A DNA stretch of 64,000 nucleotides from an uncultured Bacteroidales bacterium (lineage in GTDB: Bacteria > Bacteroidota > Bacteroidia > Bacteroidales > Bacteroidaceae). Positions 24,754 to 35,262 of the stretch are shown here, piece by piece. The stretch is from positions 1 to 64,000 of the forward strand of contig CACYHW010000007.1 of the NCBI GenBank assembly GCA_902774335.1, read 5' to 3'. The position numbers and the translations under genes were made by a program. Each line of letters begins with the position of its first letter. The first letter of the stretch is position 1. The notes under the pieces are model-generated. The model was not told the origin of the DNA and did no database searches. It was given only the letters and a program-made list of their open reading frames with translations.

Positions 24754-27700
24754 ATGGGCAATTCCCTTTACAAGATTAAGCAAAGTTTGCTTTCTGTCCT
24801 GTCCCTGGCAATGTTCCTGCTGACAGGGGGCGGCAATGCTGCAGCAGAAAGCAAGTTCAGTGAATCGTCGTTGACAAAAGTGATCGGTGGTCCCTCTCTG
24901 AAAGATCCCTACATCCGCGTCAGACTTATGATCTACGACAAGGACGGCTGGGATGCATTCTTTACCCACGCATGTGCCGAGGGTAACAATAAAGGTCCTG
25001 CCGTCTATGTTGACGGTCATTACATCTGCTCTCCCGACAAGGAGTTGGCATGGCCGGGCGGCGACGGTGATGCCGGAGGTACCGGTAATCCCAGCGACCT
25101 GGATGCGGCGCGTCCCAATGACGGTTGGTGGGGTAATGAGTATTCCAGAACAATTAATGGCGTCACTTACACCGTCAAGTTCTGGAATCCCGCATTAAAC
25201 CAGGATTCCTGGTATCATGTGGATATGTTCGTATTTATCAGCAAGATGCAGGTGGGATCGGCACATAGTGTCAAAGTGAAGGGTAAATGGCGTATAAACA
25301 CCTCGCTGGGCAAATACAGTTATCTTGACTGGCAGCAGGTTGAGTTCTCGACCACTGCTAAAGACAGCCGATTCAAATTCAACCCGCTGGGTTCTTTCAA
25401 TGTGGGTAGTCCGAGTGCAGTGATGTCCAAGTACGGAAAGATGAAAATCTCAGGAAACCTGCCTTCCGGTTACGGAACCGTTACAGTAGGTACCTACAAG
25501 GGTGCAAACAGCTCGAATCTGGGTTGGACTGACAACCTGACATCATATGGTGAATATAAAAATGACCAGTCAACATTCTCCAATCTTGAACTTGGATTTG
25601 AGGACAGGTCTGATTATTATAATACTGTAAGCAAGTACGTTGAGTACAGGGTTACGGAACGCATGTCATTCGGCGGCGCCACAATGCCTGAGGTGTCGTT
25701 GTATCAATGGTATGTTGTCAGTGTGCCCGGTTATATACGTGCCAAGAATAATGATAACCTGAAGCATTCTACAGTCAGCCCGTGGAAGAAGGAGGTAAAA
25801 CTGGAGTGGGAGACCGAGGGTAGCGGTAACGATAACGGAACATGGAGCGTTTATTGTTATCCGGCCGGACAAAGCGCTTCCGCCAAGCTGGTGGCAAGTA
25901 ATATAGAGGGTTCAAAAAGGGAGGCGCTCGTGACCATTCCGGAGTTTGACAAAGAATACACATATGACATATGTTTCATTCCTGTAGACGGTGAGAAAAG
26001 GAGTGAACTGACCAGAAGTGTCAATCACACTATGACCAGGGAGTGGTCATTCTCAAATTTCAAGGCAGAGCCCAAGGATGCCAAGATTCACCTCTCCTGG
26101 TCACATACTGTCATAGGCGATGCTTCGGGTAATAAGCCTTATTCTCTCATTCTCCAGCGTTCAGACGATAACAGGGCAAGCTGGAAGGATGTAAAGAGCT
26201 TCTCCATTACTAGTGCCAACACCAATGACGGTGTATTTGATGACTCCGAGGATATGGTTTCAAACCATCTTTACTATTACAGACTAAAGATCAATCTGCT
26301 TGACACCGATATCTACAGTAATGAAGTATCAGCAAGACTGGGTGGTTCCGAGATTACCGAGTTCACTGCCACACGCGGCTCTTACAGTAATATGGTCAAG
26401 TTGCAGTGGAAGGTTAAGCAGGTAGGTACCAATGTTACCAACTTCAGTATCCAGCGCCGTCCGATGGGAAGCACCGACGAGAAGGCTTGGGCCGATATTT
26501 ACAACACGTCAGGTACCGCATCGGTTTACAGCTACGATGATGTTACTGCAACTCCCGGCAGTTTCAATGAGTACAAGGTTCTTGTATGGAGCAAGGACGG
26601 AAACGAGGATATTTACGGTGCCTTTGCCACAACTGACGGATTCAGCCTGGCCACAGGAACACTGAGCGGAAATATCACTTACGGAACAGGAACTGCTGTG
26701 GATAACGTAAAGGTTACTCTCAAACGGCAGGATGTTGACGGTGAGATATCCAGCGGTATGCGTTCTGTCAAGTTCAGCGGAGCAGGCTCTGGTATGAAGT
26801 ATGAGTGTGACTCAACCACAATAGCACAGCTCCTGGGCGGAGACTTCAGTGTCCAGATGTATCTGTATCCTGACAGTGCCGTAATGAAAACCGATGGAAC
26901 CAGATATCTGGTGTTTGATGTGGTTAACCTCTTTACTGTCAGTCTGCACTATGACCGTGCCAATAAGAGTTACAAGCTGGGTACATACGTAAGCGATGTA
27001 ACAACTTCATCATTGTCCATCCCCGCCAACAGATGGTCACATATTACATGCGTTCGTGACAGTCATGAAAAGACCGTAACGTTCTATGTGGCTGACGGTG
27101 ACAGCCTCCTGTCAGAGGTTGCAGACAGTGGTCACGACCTGCAATGGGATAAGGCGTTCCCCAAGAACGGAACCTATGCGGACTGCATGGCTATAGGAAA
27201 CAGCGGTTCTTTTGATTTTGGTGACTATTATGAGGGCTATCTTGATGAGTTCCGTCTCTTTACCAAGGTGCTCACCAAGAAGGATATCCTGAACAACTAC
27301 AATCATCCTCTTGCAGGAAATGAGTTGGGTCTGGCTATCTACTATCCGTTTGATGAAGGTCTGGCATCACAGACTCTTGCATATGACTTCTCCAAGACCA
27401 ACGGAGTAAGCAACGGACGTCACGCCAAGGCAAAGGTTGCCGCAGTAGGCTCAAAGTATGTTCCCAATGAGGAGCAGCTCAGTCTGATGGCCTATACCGA
27501 CTCTTTGGGTTACTATGTTGTCCGCGGCATACCTTTCTCTGATGAAGGAACCAGCTACAGTGTTGTTCCCACACTTGGAATTCATGAGTTCTCACCTTCA
27601 TCACGTTCACGTTTCATCAGCATGAACTCTCTCATCAACTCGGGAATCGACTTTGAGGACATCTCCTCATTCCCCGTAAGCGGTAAGGTGTTCTATGCCG

Positions 27701-30700
27701 GAACCGACTATCCTGTCGAGGGTGCCAACTTCTATGTTGACGGTACCATCTGCGCCAAGGACGGTGAGGTTATTGAAACCAATGAGAAGGGTGAGTTTAC
27801 CATCAGCGTACCCATAGGCGACCATTTCATTCAGGTTAAGAAGAACGGTCATGTGTTTGCATCGGCCGGACGTTATCCCGCCGATCCTTCCAACATCGGC
27901 CAGAAGATAACCTTCAATCAGAAGATAGATAACCTGGAGTTCATAGATGAGACTCTTGTCAACTTTACCGGCCGTGTGGCAGGTGGTTCAAAGGAGGGTG
28001 ACATGACAGTAGGATTCGGACTGAGTACAAACAATATCGGTGTTACCGAACTGGTGCTCTCGCCGTTGAATACAACATACCGTCTCAATGTGGTCAAGAA
28101 TGTTACAGAGACCACATACAGCTATGACAACAACGGGCAGAACGTAGCGGTAAGCTCTGACTCCAAGCGTATCAACAGCAAGTCATGGCGTACCGGCGGT
28201 GTAACCAAGATTGATTGCCAGAAGATAGTTATCCGTACAGACTCCGCAACCGGTGAGTTCTCGGCTAAGTTGCCTCCTCTGGAGTACAAGATTGAGAGCA
28301 TGAAGGTTGTAAAGACCGGATTGGCAGTAGGAGAGTCTCAGACCATTGACCTGACCAATCCTTTGCTTACCTATACCGATACCCTGTATAACAAGGATGG
28401 CTCTTATGAACTTTATGAATATAACACCATGCTGAATCAGGTCTATCATTCGGATCCTGTATTCAATGTGGTGGAGCAGGGACATACTGACGGCGCTTTC
28501 GGTCTCAAGAGCTATACTGTTGAGGACGAGGAGGGCAAGATCGTGATCAATGACCTGTACAGGATTGAGAACGGTGTTCCCGTTTACAAATATCATGGTG
28601 CCATCTACGAGAAGGACGAGCATTACTATTATGACATTGAGGCATATGAGGAGTATGTAAACAGTGACGGTGATACACCTGTTCTGGATCATGTTCCACT
28701 GGGTGACCTGGTGGTTACCATTGACAATGCCCTGTCCGACAAGCAGCCCGTCTATATTGAGGACGGTGTCGTTAACGGCCAGAACGTGACCGCAGGTCAG
28801 GTGGCCGAGTTGGAGAGCAACCAGCTCAAGTTGGACAGCCTGGGTAAGGCTACATATCACTGGGTGGGCGGTTTCCCGAATATCTCCGAGCCATACACGC
28901 GTACCATTAATATATCGTACGATATAGAGGGTCGTCCCTATACATGGAGCGGCAACGGTATGGAGGGCGTGATACTGGGTTCTCTGCCTACAGGCAATAA
29001 CTTTGTGACCTCAGGTCCCGATATGCTTGACATGATCCTGCGTGACCCACCCGGATCAAAGTCAACTGCACAGTGGACCAAGGGTTCTGTCACCACACGC
29101 TCAACCTCAAACCTGGGAACATGGAACAACGATACCCATGTAACCACCACATCCAAACTGGGAGTTGACGCAAGTAACATTTCCGGTGCACTGCCCGGTG
29201 TGGCCAAGGTCAATAACATTGAGGCCAAATCAGATCTGGAGGTTGGTGTATTGATCAATGTGCAGGGTGAGGCAGGTGATACCTGGAGCCGTACCGTAGA
29301 GACCACCAAGACCATCAGCACGAGCGATGCCATGGAGTATGTGGGTGCTCAGGGTGACATATTCATCGGTACTGCTACCAACATCATATTCGGAAAGTCG
29401 CGCAATATAGGTTTCCGTCGCGTAGGCAAGTCCCAGGAGGCCGAACTGAACCTTAAGGATGTAATTTCCACCGGCCTTCAGTTCAGCACAGAGTTCAGCT
29501 ACACTCAGAACTATATTGAGAATGTGCTTATACCTAATCTCAAGTCTCTGCGTAACGGACTGCTCCAGACCGTATCATCGACAGAGGGTCGTGTAAACAA
29601 AGGCAAATCTCCTATATACCTGACAACACTTGAGCCCGGAGACAAAGGTTTTGGTGAGCCCAACACCAATGTCACGGACAAGGATGGAAAGGTTATCCCC
29701 AGTTCGGATGGTCCCTCATATACATGGCTCCTTCCTGAAGGAGCCGATGAGGATGATTTCATGGACAGTGTGATGTGGTATAACAACCAGATCGACACAT
29801 GGAAACGTCATCTGGCTTTCAATGAGATGGAGAAGGCCAGAGCTTATGAACTGCGTGAGGAGAAGGACAGTGTTCAGTACCAGAACTACTCGTTTGATTC
29901 CGGATCGTCAATCACCATGAGCACTGACTCATCGGAGGTTAACGGAAGCAAATACTCCATTCAGGTAGCCGTAGGCGTACATCTGAACCGTACATGGGGT
30001 ATAGAGATTTCAAAGACCGGTGTCATATTTGACGTAGGTACCGAGACCAGTGCAGGTTACCACCGTGAGGAGGAGAGTAGCCATGAGGACAAGGTATCAT
30101 TCAGCTATACTCTTGCCGAGGAGGGTGATGATGACGCTCTGACTGTCGATGTATACAGGTACGGCGCATTCAGCCCCATCTTCCGTACCCGCGGCGGTCA
30201 GACATCGGCCCCGTATGAGGGTAAGGTTAAAACCAAGTATTACGAGGAAGGTACCGTGATCATGGATGCCACCATGCAGATTGAGGTGCCGCAGATTGGT
30301 GTTGATGTCAATACCGTAACCGATATACCTTCAGGTGGAACGGCAAACTACACTCTCAGGTTGAGCAACGCTTCCCAGATTGACGAGGATGTCTACTACC
30401 GTCTGCTGGTAAATGACGAGAGCAATCCCGACGGAGCCAACCTGCTGATAGACGGCAAACCTATCACAGATAGCCGTATCATCAAGGTTCCTGCCGGTAC
30501 AACCGTAAACAAGGCTCTTCAGCTCAAGCAGACCAATACAAGCATACTTGATTATGAGGGTATTGAGATTGTACTTGCATCACAGAGCCAATTTGATCCC
30601 ACCAGCACATGGGCTGTAATTGCCGATACTGTAAAGGTCAATGCTTACTTTGTTCCGTCATCGTCGCCGGTAGACCTGACATTGTCAAATACGCTCATCA

Positions 30701-33700
30701 ATACCAATACCAGCACTGATCTGGATCTGACATTCTCCGGATTCGACCGCAACTACCGCGGACTGAAGGCCTTCCGTCTTCAGTACAGGAAACAGGGTGC
30801 TACCGACTGGACGCTGCTGCATGAGTATGTGCTTGACAAGAACCAGGTGGGCGGCAGCAGCAACAGGGAGGTGCTTCCCGATAAGGGCGGCAGCGTGACC
30901 TACACACTCCCCATGAAGTCGTACACCGACGGTAAGTACCTGTTCCGCGTACTCTCGGTAAGCACATACGGAACCAGCGAGGTTTACCGTTCAAGCCAGG
31001 AGATAGCACTCGTCAAGGATATGGTTCGTCCCACACCGTTAGGACAGCCTGAACCGGCCGACGGCGTGCTGGAGATAGGCGAGGACCTGAGCATAACCTT
31101 TAACGAACCCTTCCTTAAGGGCGATCTGACTCAGGAGGCCAACTTCAAGATCACCGGTGTGCTGAACGGCGCAACCATCGATCACGAGACCGCGCTCTCA
31201 ATGCAGGACAATGAGTCCGCAGCCCGTACCCAGGACAATATCTCATTGGCCGATAAGTCATTCTCGATCGATGCATGGGTCAATGTCGCCAGTGCAGGAA
31301 CCATCCTGAGTCACGGAACAGGCATTAACAAACTCACCGTGGCAGTCGATGACGCAGGCTATCTGATTGTAACCGTCGGCCGCGACACGCTCACGTCGTC
31401 CAAGACCATGCCTATGAACAAGTGGGCGTTCCTGACCATGAGCTATCAGAAGGTCGATGACGGTGGCAGCCTGTCGGCAACTGTTGCATCGGATGCCGAT
31501 ATCGTCAACCTGATTACAGGCGAGGATGTGGCCGCATATAACGGCAACGGACCTATAGTGATAGGTAAGCAGATAAGCGGTGCCATCCACGAGCTGCTCC
31601 TGTGGGACGAGGCTCACGATATGAGCACAGCTCTGCTGAACCGCTCCAGGAGCAAGAACCCGTCAACCCGTCACCTGATAGGTTACTGGAAGATGAACGA
31701 AGGCTCAGGCAAGTCCATACGTGACTATGCCCGCAACCGTCATATGTTCATGGACGGCGAGACCTGGCATCTGGAGAATGTCAACAAGGCAATCAGTCTG
31801 GACGGTCAGAGCTACCTCAAGCTGCTGGCATCAGATTCACCTTATACCACAGCCGATGACTACGCCATCGAGTTCTGGATGCGCGCAGGCGCCCAGGAGG
31901 CCGATGCACAACTCATCCAGGCCGGTTCCGTAAGCCTGTGGCTCAACGCCGCAGGACAGCTCAAGCTGAGCAACGGCAACTACAGTGACATTTCGGCCGC
32001 TCCTGTGACTTACGATGCAGGCCGTCTGTCACTCACCGACAACGTATGGCATCACATCGCCCTGAATGTATTGCGTCAGGGTGCTGCCGCAGTCTATGTG
32101 GACGGTCAGCGCACCTTTACCACCAGCTCAGTCAATGTAGGCTATATTGCAACCGATTACATCTTTGTAGGTGCACGCCGTTCTGTAGTCAAGGGCTCAC
32201 TGATCGAGATGGGACACATGTTCAAGGGTCAGATTGACGAAGTCCGTGTATGGGATGCCACACTGGATGCCAATCGTCTGCTCTCTAACCGCAAACTGCG
32301 TCTGACAGGCACCGAGGACGGACTGGTATACTACTATCCGTTCGAAACAAAGATGCTGGATCAGTACAACCAGGTTGTCACCGCAGGTACGGCAGCCGGT
32401 CTTACTGACACCCTGCATGTGGCACAGCAGTGGAGCGCCGGTAACCTGAGCGATCTCACATACACCGATCAGGCTCCCGCACTGATGGCCAAGCCTACCG
32501 AGACCAACGTAAGCTTCACTTATGTGGCATCGGACACCAAGGTGGTCATCACTATCAACGAAGATCCCGCCAGCATAGAGGGAACCACCCTGAACCTGGT
32601 TGTGCGTGACGTATCCGACGAGAACGGCAACTACTCGCTGCCCGCACTCTGGTCGGCATTCGTCCACCGGAACGAGTTGGAGTGGCAGGAGGACCAGATC
32701 TCTGTTGTCCAGAACGTCACCGGATCAACTTCGGTAAGTGCAACCATAGTCAACAAGGGCGGATCGGCCCAGATGTGGGAACTGTCAGGTATGCCTGAGT
32801 GGCTTACCGCAAGTGCCGACTACGGAACACTCAACCCGCTGGGTCAGAGCCGCATCACCTTCACGGTTGATGAGTCCACACCAATAGGCAACTATGTGGA
32901 GACCGTTTATCTTAAGGGCAACAACGGTATTGAGACTCCGCTCACACTCAACATCAGTGTGACAGGTAATGTTCCTGACTGGAGCGTCAACCCCAGCGAC
33001 TATGAGACCTCCATGAATGTGATAGGCAGCCTGAGCATACTGGGCGTACCCAGCTTTGATGAGAACGATATCGTGGCCGCCTTTGTGGGCGACGAGTGCC
33101 GCGGTATAGCACATCCGGAGTACAACCAGCGATATGACAGCTACTTCGTTACAATGGATATCTATGGCGGCAAGAGCCGTAACGGAAACGGTCCCGATAC
33201 AGTAACCTTCCGTGCCTACGATGCCTCTACCGGCAACCTCTATCCCGTTGTCGACATCAACGGCGATGCCAAGGGTATAGCCTTTGCCGCCCTCAGCCTG
33301 ACGGGTAAGTATGACAACCCCGTGGCTATGGAGACCGAGGACCTTATAGAACAGACCCTTGAGTTCAATGCCGGCTGGAACTGGATATCACTCTATGTGG
33401 ATACCGATAACAGAACCGTACCTGAGCTCTTTGCTCCCATAGCCGGTTCAATTTTGTCCGTCAAGTCGCACAACGCCTTCCTGGCATTGGACGAGGATCT
33501 GTGGGGCGGTAATCTGACCGGCGCTCTGACAAGCACTCAGATGTATGCCGTCGAGGTCAGGGAGAACTGCAGCCTGCGCATTATCGGCAAGCGCATTGAA
33601 CCTTCGGCCAACAGAATCACCGTGGTGAAAGGCTGGAACTGGATAGGTTACTACGGCCGTCAGGTATCATCCGTTACAGATGCCTTTGCCGGACTGTCAC

Positions 33701-34374
33701 CCGTAAACGGTGATATTGTCAAGGCACAGCGCGGTATCAGCTACTACGACGTATACGAGTGGATAGGCAGCCTGCGCACAATGGTGCCCGGAGTCGGATA
33801 CCAGTTCATGAGCGAGGTTAGTGCCAACCGTACCTTCAGCTATCCGGCCAAGAGCCTCAACCAGTATGCTCCTGCGCGCGGTACCCTGGGTACTGTGAAC
33901 CCCGGCACTACGCAGACCGGAAGTTTCCAGGTGGCCGATTACCATAACTATCCCGACAACGCCATCATGACCGCCCAGCTTGTGGTCAAGGGTTCCCCCG
34001 TACAGTACACGGGAGTCGAGGTGGGCGTATTCGTGAACGACGAGTGCCGCAGTGCAGGCGTAACCGACCAGAACGGTATGGTATACCTGACAATTCCCGG
34101 CGACGAGAGCGCACCGATGAGCCTCAAGATAGCGTACGAAGGCAAGATAGTCGATGTTCCTATGTCTCTTACCTACCAGAGCAACGCTACATACGGTAAG
34201 CCCAAACATCCGCTTACCATTGAGTTGACATTCCTGACAGGTATAGGCACGGTGTCAGATACAGAACGCACAGAGTCTGTATATGACATTATGGGACGTG
34301 AGTTCGATGCGGATTCACAGGTCATCAATCCGGGTCTGTATATCATCGACGGCCGGAAAAAGGCGATAAAATAA
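24754..34374 (+). CDS. Giant secreted LamG-domain multidomain protein (3206 aa)
   Basis: A very large exported protein. I use the ATG at 24754 (MGNSLYKIKQSLLSVLSLAM, a signal peptide); the longer reading from 24718 begins with TTG. Visible parts: FN3-like and beta domains to about 660; a LamG/concanavalin-like domain at about 667-870 ending YEGYLDEFRLFTK; a carboxypeptidase-regulatory-like unit at about 970-1035; a Ser/Thr-rich middle; two more LamG-like domains at about 2160-2315 and 2344-2530 (QIDEVRVWDATLD); paired GWNWIS/GWNWIGY repeats near 2873 and 2960; and a C-terminal tail YDIMGREF..GLYIIDGRKKAIK resembling type IX sorting tails. It is homologous along much of its length to the 3101-aa protein at 49222-58527. 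Likely a surface adhesin or glycan-binding protein; no catalytic motif recognised. Confidence 0.85.
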   Translation: MGNSLYKIKQSLLSVLSLAMFLLTGGGNAAAESKFSESSLTKVIGGPSLKDPYIRVRLMIYDKDGWDAFFTHACAEGNNKGPAVYVDGHYICSPDKELAWPGGDGDAGGTGNPSDLDAARPNDGWWGNEYSRTINGVTYTVKFWNPALNQDSWYHVDMFVFISKMQVGSAHSVKVKGKWRINTSLGKYSYLDWQQVEFSTTAKDSRFKFNPLGSFNVGSPSAVMSKYGKMKISGNLPSGYGTVTVGTYKGANSSNLGWTDNLTSYGEYKNDQSTFSNLELGFEDRSDYYNTVSKYVEYRVTERMSFGGATMPEVSLYQWYVVSVPGYIRAKNNDNLKHSTVSPWKKEVKLEWETEGSGNDNGTWSVYCYPAGQSASAKLVASNIEGSKREALVTIPEFDKEYTYDICFIPVDGEKRSELTRSVNHTMTREWSFSNFKAEPKDAKIHLSWSHTVIGDASGNKPYSLILQRSDDNRASWKDVKSFSITSANTNDGVFDDSEDMVSNHLYYYRLKINLLDTDIYSNEVSARLGGSEITEFTATRGSYSNMVKLQWKVKQVGTNVTNFSIQRRPMGSTDEKAWADIYNTSGTASVYSYDDVTATPGSFNEYKVLVWSKDGNEDIYGAFATTDGFSLATGTLSGNITYGTGTAVDNVKVTLKRQDVDGEISSGMRSVKFSGAGSGMKYECDSTTIAQLLGGDFSVQMYLYPDSAVMKTDGTRYLVFDVVNLFTVSLHYDRANKSYKLGTYVSDVTTSSLSIPANRWSHITCVRDSHEKTVTFYVADGDSLLSEVADSGHDLQWDKAFPKNGTYADCMAIGNSGSFDFGDYYEGYLDEFRLFTKVLTKKDILNNYNHPLAGNELGLAIYYPFDEGLASQTLAYDFSKTNGVSNGRHAKAKVAAVGSKYVPNEEQLSLMAYTDSLGYYVVRGIPFSDEGTSYSVVPTLGIHEFSPSSRSRFISMNSLINSGIDFEDISSFPVSGKVFYAGTDYPVEGANFYVDGTICAKDGEVIETNEKGEFTISVPIGDHFIQVKKNGHVFASAGRYPADPSNIGQKITFNQKIDNLEFIDETLVNFTGRVAGGSKEGDMTVGFGLSTNNIGVTELVLSPLNTTYRLNVVKNVTETTYSYDNNGQNVAVSSDSKRINSKSWRTGGVTKIDCQKIVIRTDSATGEFSAKLPPLEYKIESMKVVKTGLAVGESQTIDLTNPLLTYTDTLYNKDGSYELYEYNTMLNQVYHSDPVFNVVEQGHTDGAFGLKSYTVEDEEGKIVINDLYRIENGVPVYKYHGAIYEKDEHYYYDIEAYEEYVNSDGDTPVLDHVPLGDLVVTIDNALSDKQPVYIEDGVVNGQNVTAGQVAELESNQLKLDSLGKATYHWVGGFPNISEPYTRTINISYDIEGRPYTWSGNGMEGVILGSLPTGNNFVTSGPDMLDMILRDPPGSKSTAQWTKGSVTTRSTSNLGTWNNDTHVTTTSKLGVDASNISGALPGVAKVNNIEAKSDLEVGVLINVQGEAGDTWSRTVETTKTISTSDAMEYVGAQGDIFIGTATNIIFGKSRNIGFRRVGKSQEAELNLKDVISTGLQFSTEFSYTQNYIENVLIPNLKSLRNGLLQTVSSTEGRVNKGKSPIYLTTLEPGDKGFGEPNTNVTDKDGKVIPSSDGPSYTWLLPEGADEDDFMDSVMWYNNQIDTWKRHLAFNEMEKARAYELREEKDSVQYQNYSFDSGSSITMSTDSSEVNGSKYSIQVAVGVHLNRTWGIEISKTGVIFDVGTETSAGYHREEESSHEDKVSFSYTLAEEGDDDALTVDVYRYGAFSPIFRTRGGQTSAPYEGKVKTKYYEEGTVIMDATMQIEVPQIGVDVNTVTDIPSGGTANYTLRLSNASQIDEDVYYRLLVNDESNPDGANLLIDGKPITDSRIIKVPAGTTVNKALQLKQTNTSILDYEGIEIVLASQSQFDPTSTWAVIADTVKVNAYFVPSSSPVDLTLSNTLINTNTSTDLDLTFSGFDRNYRGLKAFRLQYRKQGATDWTLLHEYVLDKNQVGGSSNREVLPDKGGSVTYTLPMKSYTDGKYLFRVLSVSTYGTSEVYRSSQEIALVKDMVRPTPLGQPEPADGVLEIGEDLSITFNEPFLKGDLTQEANFKITGVLNGATIDHETALSMQDNESAARTQDNISLADKSFSIDAWVNVASAGTILSHGTGINKLTVAVDDAGYLIVTVGRDTLTSSKTMPMNKWAFLTMSYQKVDDGGSLSATVASDADIVNLITGEDVAAYNGNGPIVIGKQISGAIHELLLWDEAHDMSTALLNRSRSKNPSTRHLIGYWKMNEGSGKSIRDYARNRHMFMDGETWHLENVNKAISLDGQSYLKLLASDSPYTTADDYAIEFWMRAGAQEADAQLIQAGSVSLWLNAAGQLKLSNGNYSDISAAPVTYDAGRLSLTDNVWHHIALNVLRQGAAAVYVDGQRTFTTSSVNVGYIATDYIFVGARRSVVKGSLIEMGHMFKGQIDEVRVWDATLDANRLLSNRKLRLTGTEDGLVYYYPFETKMLDQYNQVVTAGTAAGLTDTLHVAQQWSAGNLSDLTYTDQAPALMAKPTETNVSFTYVASDTKVVITINEDPASIEGTTLNLVVRDVSDENGNYSLPALWSAFVHRNELEWQEDQISVVQNVTGSTSVSATIVNKGGSAQMWELSGMPEWLTASADYGTLNPLGQSRITFTVDESTPIGNYVETVYLKGNNGIETPLTLNISVTGNVPDWSVNPSDYETSMNVIGSLSILGVPSFDENDIVAAFVGDECRGIAHPEYNQRYDSYFVTMDIYGGKSRNGNGPDTVTFRAYDASTGNLYPVVDINGDAKGIAFAALSLTGKYDNPVAMETEDLIEQTLEFNAGWNWISLYVDTDNRTVPELFAPIAGSILSVKSHNAFLALDEDLWGGNLTGALTSTQMYAVEVRENCSLRIIGKRIEPSANRITVVKGWNWIGYYGRQVSSVTDAFAGLSPVNGDIVKAQRGISYYDVYEWIGSLRTMVPGVGYQFMSEVSANRTFSYPAKSLNQYAPARGTLGTVNPGTTQTGSFQVADYHNYPDNAIMTAQLVVKGSPVQYTGVEVGVFVNDECRSAGVTDQNGMVYLTIPGDESAPMSLKIAYEGKIVDVPMSLTYQSNATYGKPKHPLTIELTFLTGIGTVSDTERTESVYDIMGREFDADSQVINPGLYIIDGRKKAIK

Positions 34375-34394
34375 AGGACTGACATAGTTTTTTG

Positions 34395-34435
34395 ACCGGG
34401 AGAGTGGGATAGAGCCTTCTCTCCCGGTTTTTTTT
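34395..34435 (+). terminator. Rho-independent terminator of the giant LamG gene
   Basis: ACCGGGAGAG (34395-34404) pairs with CTCTCCCGGT (34419-34428), followed by a run of eight T, 20 bp after the stop. The remaining sequence to 34589 is AT-rich with no ORF or other signal seen. Confidence 0.9.
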
Positions 34436-34589
34436 GTCACCTGTGGGCGCTGAGTCAATAAACTGACTAAAAATGTGTAAGTTATATGGCTTGCGTGTAT
34501 TTGTCAAATAGTCAGAAATATTTACATATATATGTCTTTTAGTTAGCAAAACAATAAAAAATAGATAAAAATGATATTTTTTTATCGTT

Positions 34590-34625
34590 TTTGAGAACAA
34601 CCAATGAAAATAGTGCTTAACTTTG
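34590..34625 (+). promoter_or_regulatory. Promoter of the glnK-amtB leader
   Basis: TAACTTTG at 34618-34625 is a good -7 element. The best TTTG upstream (34590-34593) leaves a 24-bp spacer, longer than ideal. The leader ORF starts 31 nt downstream. Confidence 0.65.
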
Positions 34626-34656
34626 CAGCGTAAATCAGAACAAAGGATAACAGTTT

Positions 34657-34779
34657 ATGTTTATCGGATTCAAAAATATAACCGCTGTTCAGCTGAATAA
34701 TAATCAGCAGCAGAATAATCAGAACCAGAATAATAATCAGGTTCCGATGGTTATACCTTTTGACCGGTCAGGTATGTAA
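34657..34779 (+). CDS. glnK-amtB leader peptide with 15 consecutive Asn/Gln codons (40 aa)
   Basis: A 40-codon ORF: MFIGFKNITAVQL, then NNNQQQNNQNQNNNQ (34696-34740), then VPMVIPFDRSGM. Nine Asn (eight AAT, one AAC) and six Gln (all CAG) stand in an unbroken row. GACCGGTC near the end (34762-34769) can pair over 8 bp, two of them G-U, with GGCTGGTC (34806-34813), the 5' arm of the following terminator. This gives the antiterminator/terminator choice of a classical amino-acid attenuator. The run is almost identical in DNA to that of the asnB leader. Confidence 0.82.
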   Translation: MFIGFKNITAVQLNNNQQQNNQNQNNNQVPMVIPFDRSGM

Positions 34780-34802
34780 CTGTTGTATTAGAGATAAAAT
34801 TA

Positions 34803-34835
34803 AAAGGCTGGTCTTTTTAGACCGGCCTTTTTTTG
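34803..34835 (+). terminator. Attenuator terminator before glnK-amtB
   Basis: AAAGGCTGGTCT (34803-34814) pairs with AGACCGGCCTTT (34819-34830) around TTTT, followed by seven T. It lies between the promoter and glnK, 58 bp before the glnK ATG. The stem is 12 bp with one wobble pair. Confidence 0.9.
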
Positions 34836-34892
34836 TTTAACCCCGATGGATCCAACAAAACAATAATTATCAAACCCCAAAACACTTTAATT

Positions 34893-35240
34893 ATGAAAAA
34901 GATTGAAGCCATTATCCGAAAGACAAAGTTCGAGGATGTCAAAGAGGCTCTGTTTGAGGCCGACATCAACTGGTTCTCGTATGCCGAGGTTCATGCCATC
35001 GGACAGGACCGTCAGGACAGAATCTATCGTGGTGTGATGTACAGTACCGATATCATATCACGCATTGAAATCACAATCATCTGCCGCGACCAGTTTGTTG
35101 AGCCCGCTATAAATGCTATCATGGGAGCAGCAAGGACAGGCGAGGTTGGCGACGGCCGCATATTTGTGAGCCCGGTCGACGATACCTGGTCCATCCGTAC
35201 CGGAGAACACGGTGATGTAGTGTTGGCAGACAGAAAGTAA
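34893..35240 (+). CDS. glnK: PII nitrogen regulatory protein
   Basis: A 115-residue PII protein. I start at MKKIEAIIRKT (34893); the longer reading upstream would begin just after the terminator T-run and has no family similarity. The T-loop region IYRGVMYSTD keeps a Tyr (Tyr50) at the place of the uridylylated Tyr51 in E. coli PII, though the flanking residues differ. The B-loop RTGEVGDGRIFV (81-92) and C-loop IRTGEHGD are conserved for ATP/2-oxoglutarate binding. It is linked to amtB 22 bp downstream, the classic pair in which PII blocks the ammonium channel when nitrogen is plentiful. Both lie behind the Asn/Gln-rich attenuator. Confidence 0.95.
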   Translation: MKKIEAIIRKTKFEDVKEALFEADINWFSYAEVHAIGQDRQDRIYRGVMYSTDIISRIEITIICRDQFVEPAINAIMGAARTGEVGDGRIFVSPVDDTWSIRTGEHGDVVLADRK

Positions 35241-35262
35241 AACCATTTAAAGATTGAAGATT

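Noticed and set aside
34833-34892. Longer start for GlnK
   Set aside because: The extra 20 residues begin at the T-run of the attenuator terminator and have no counterpart in PII proteins.
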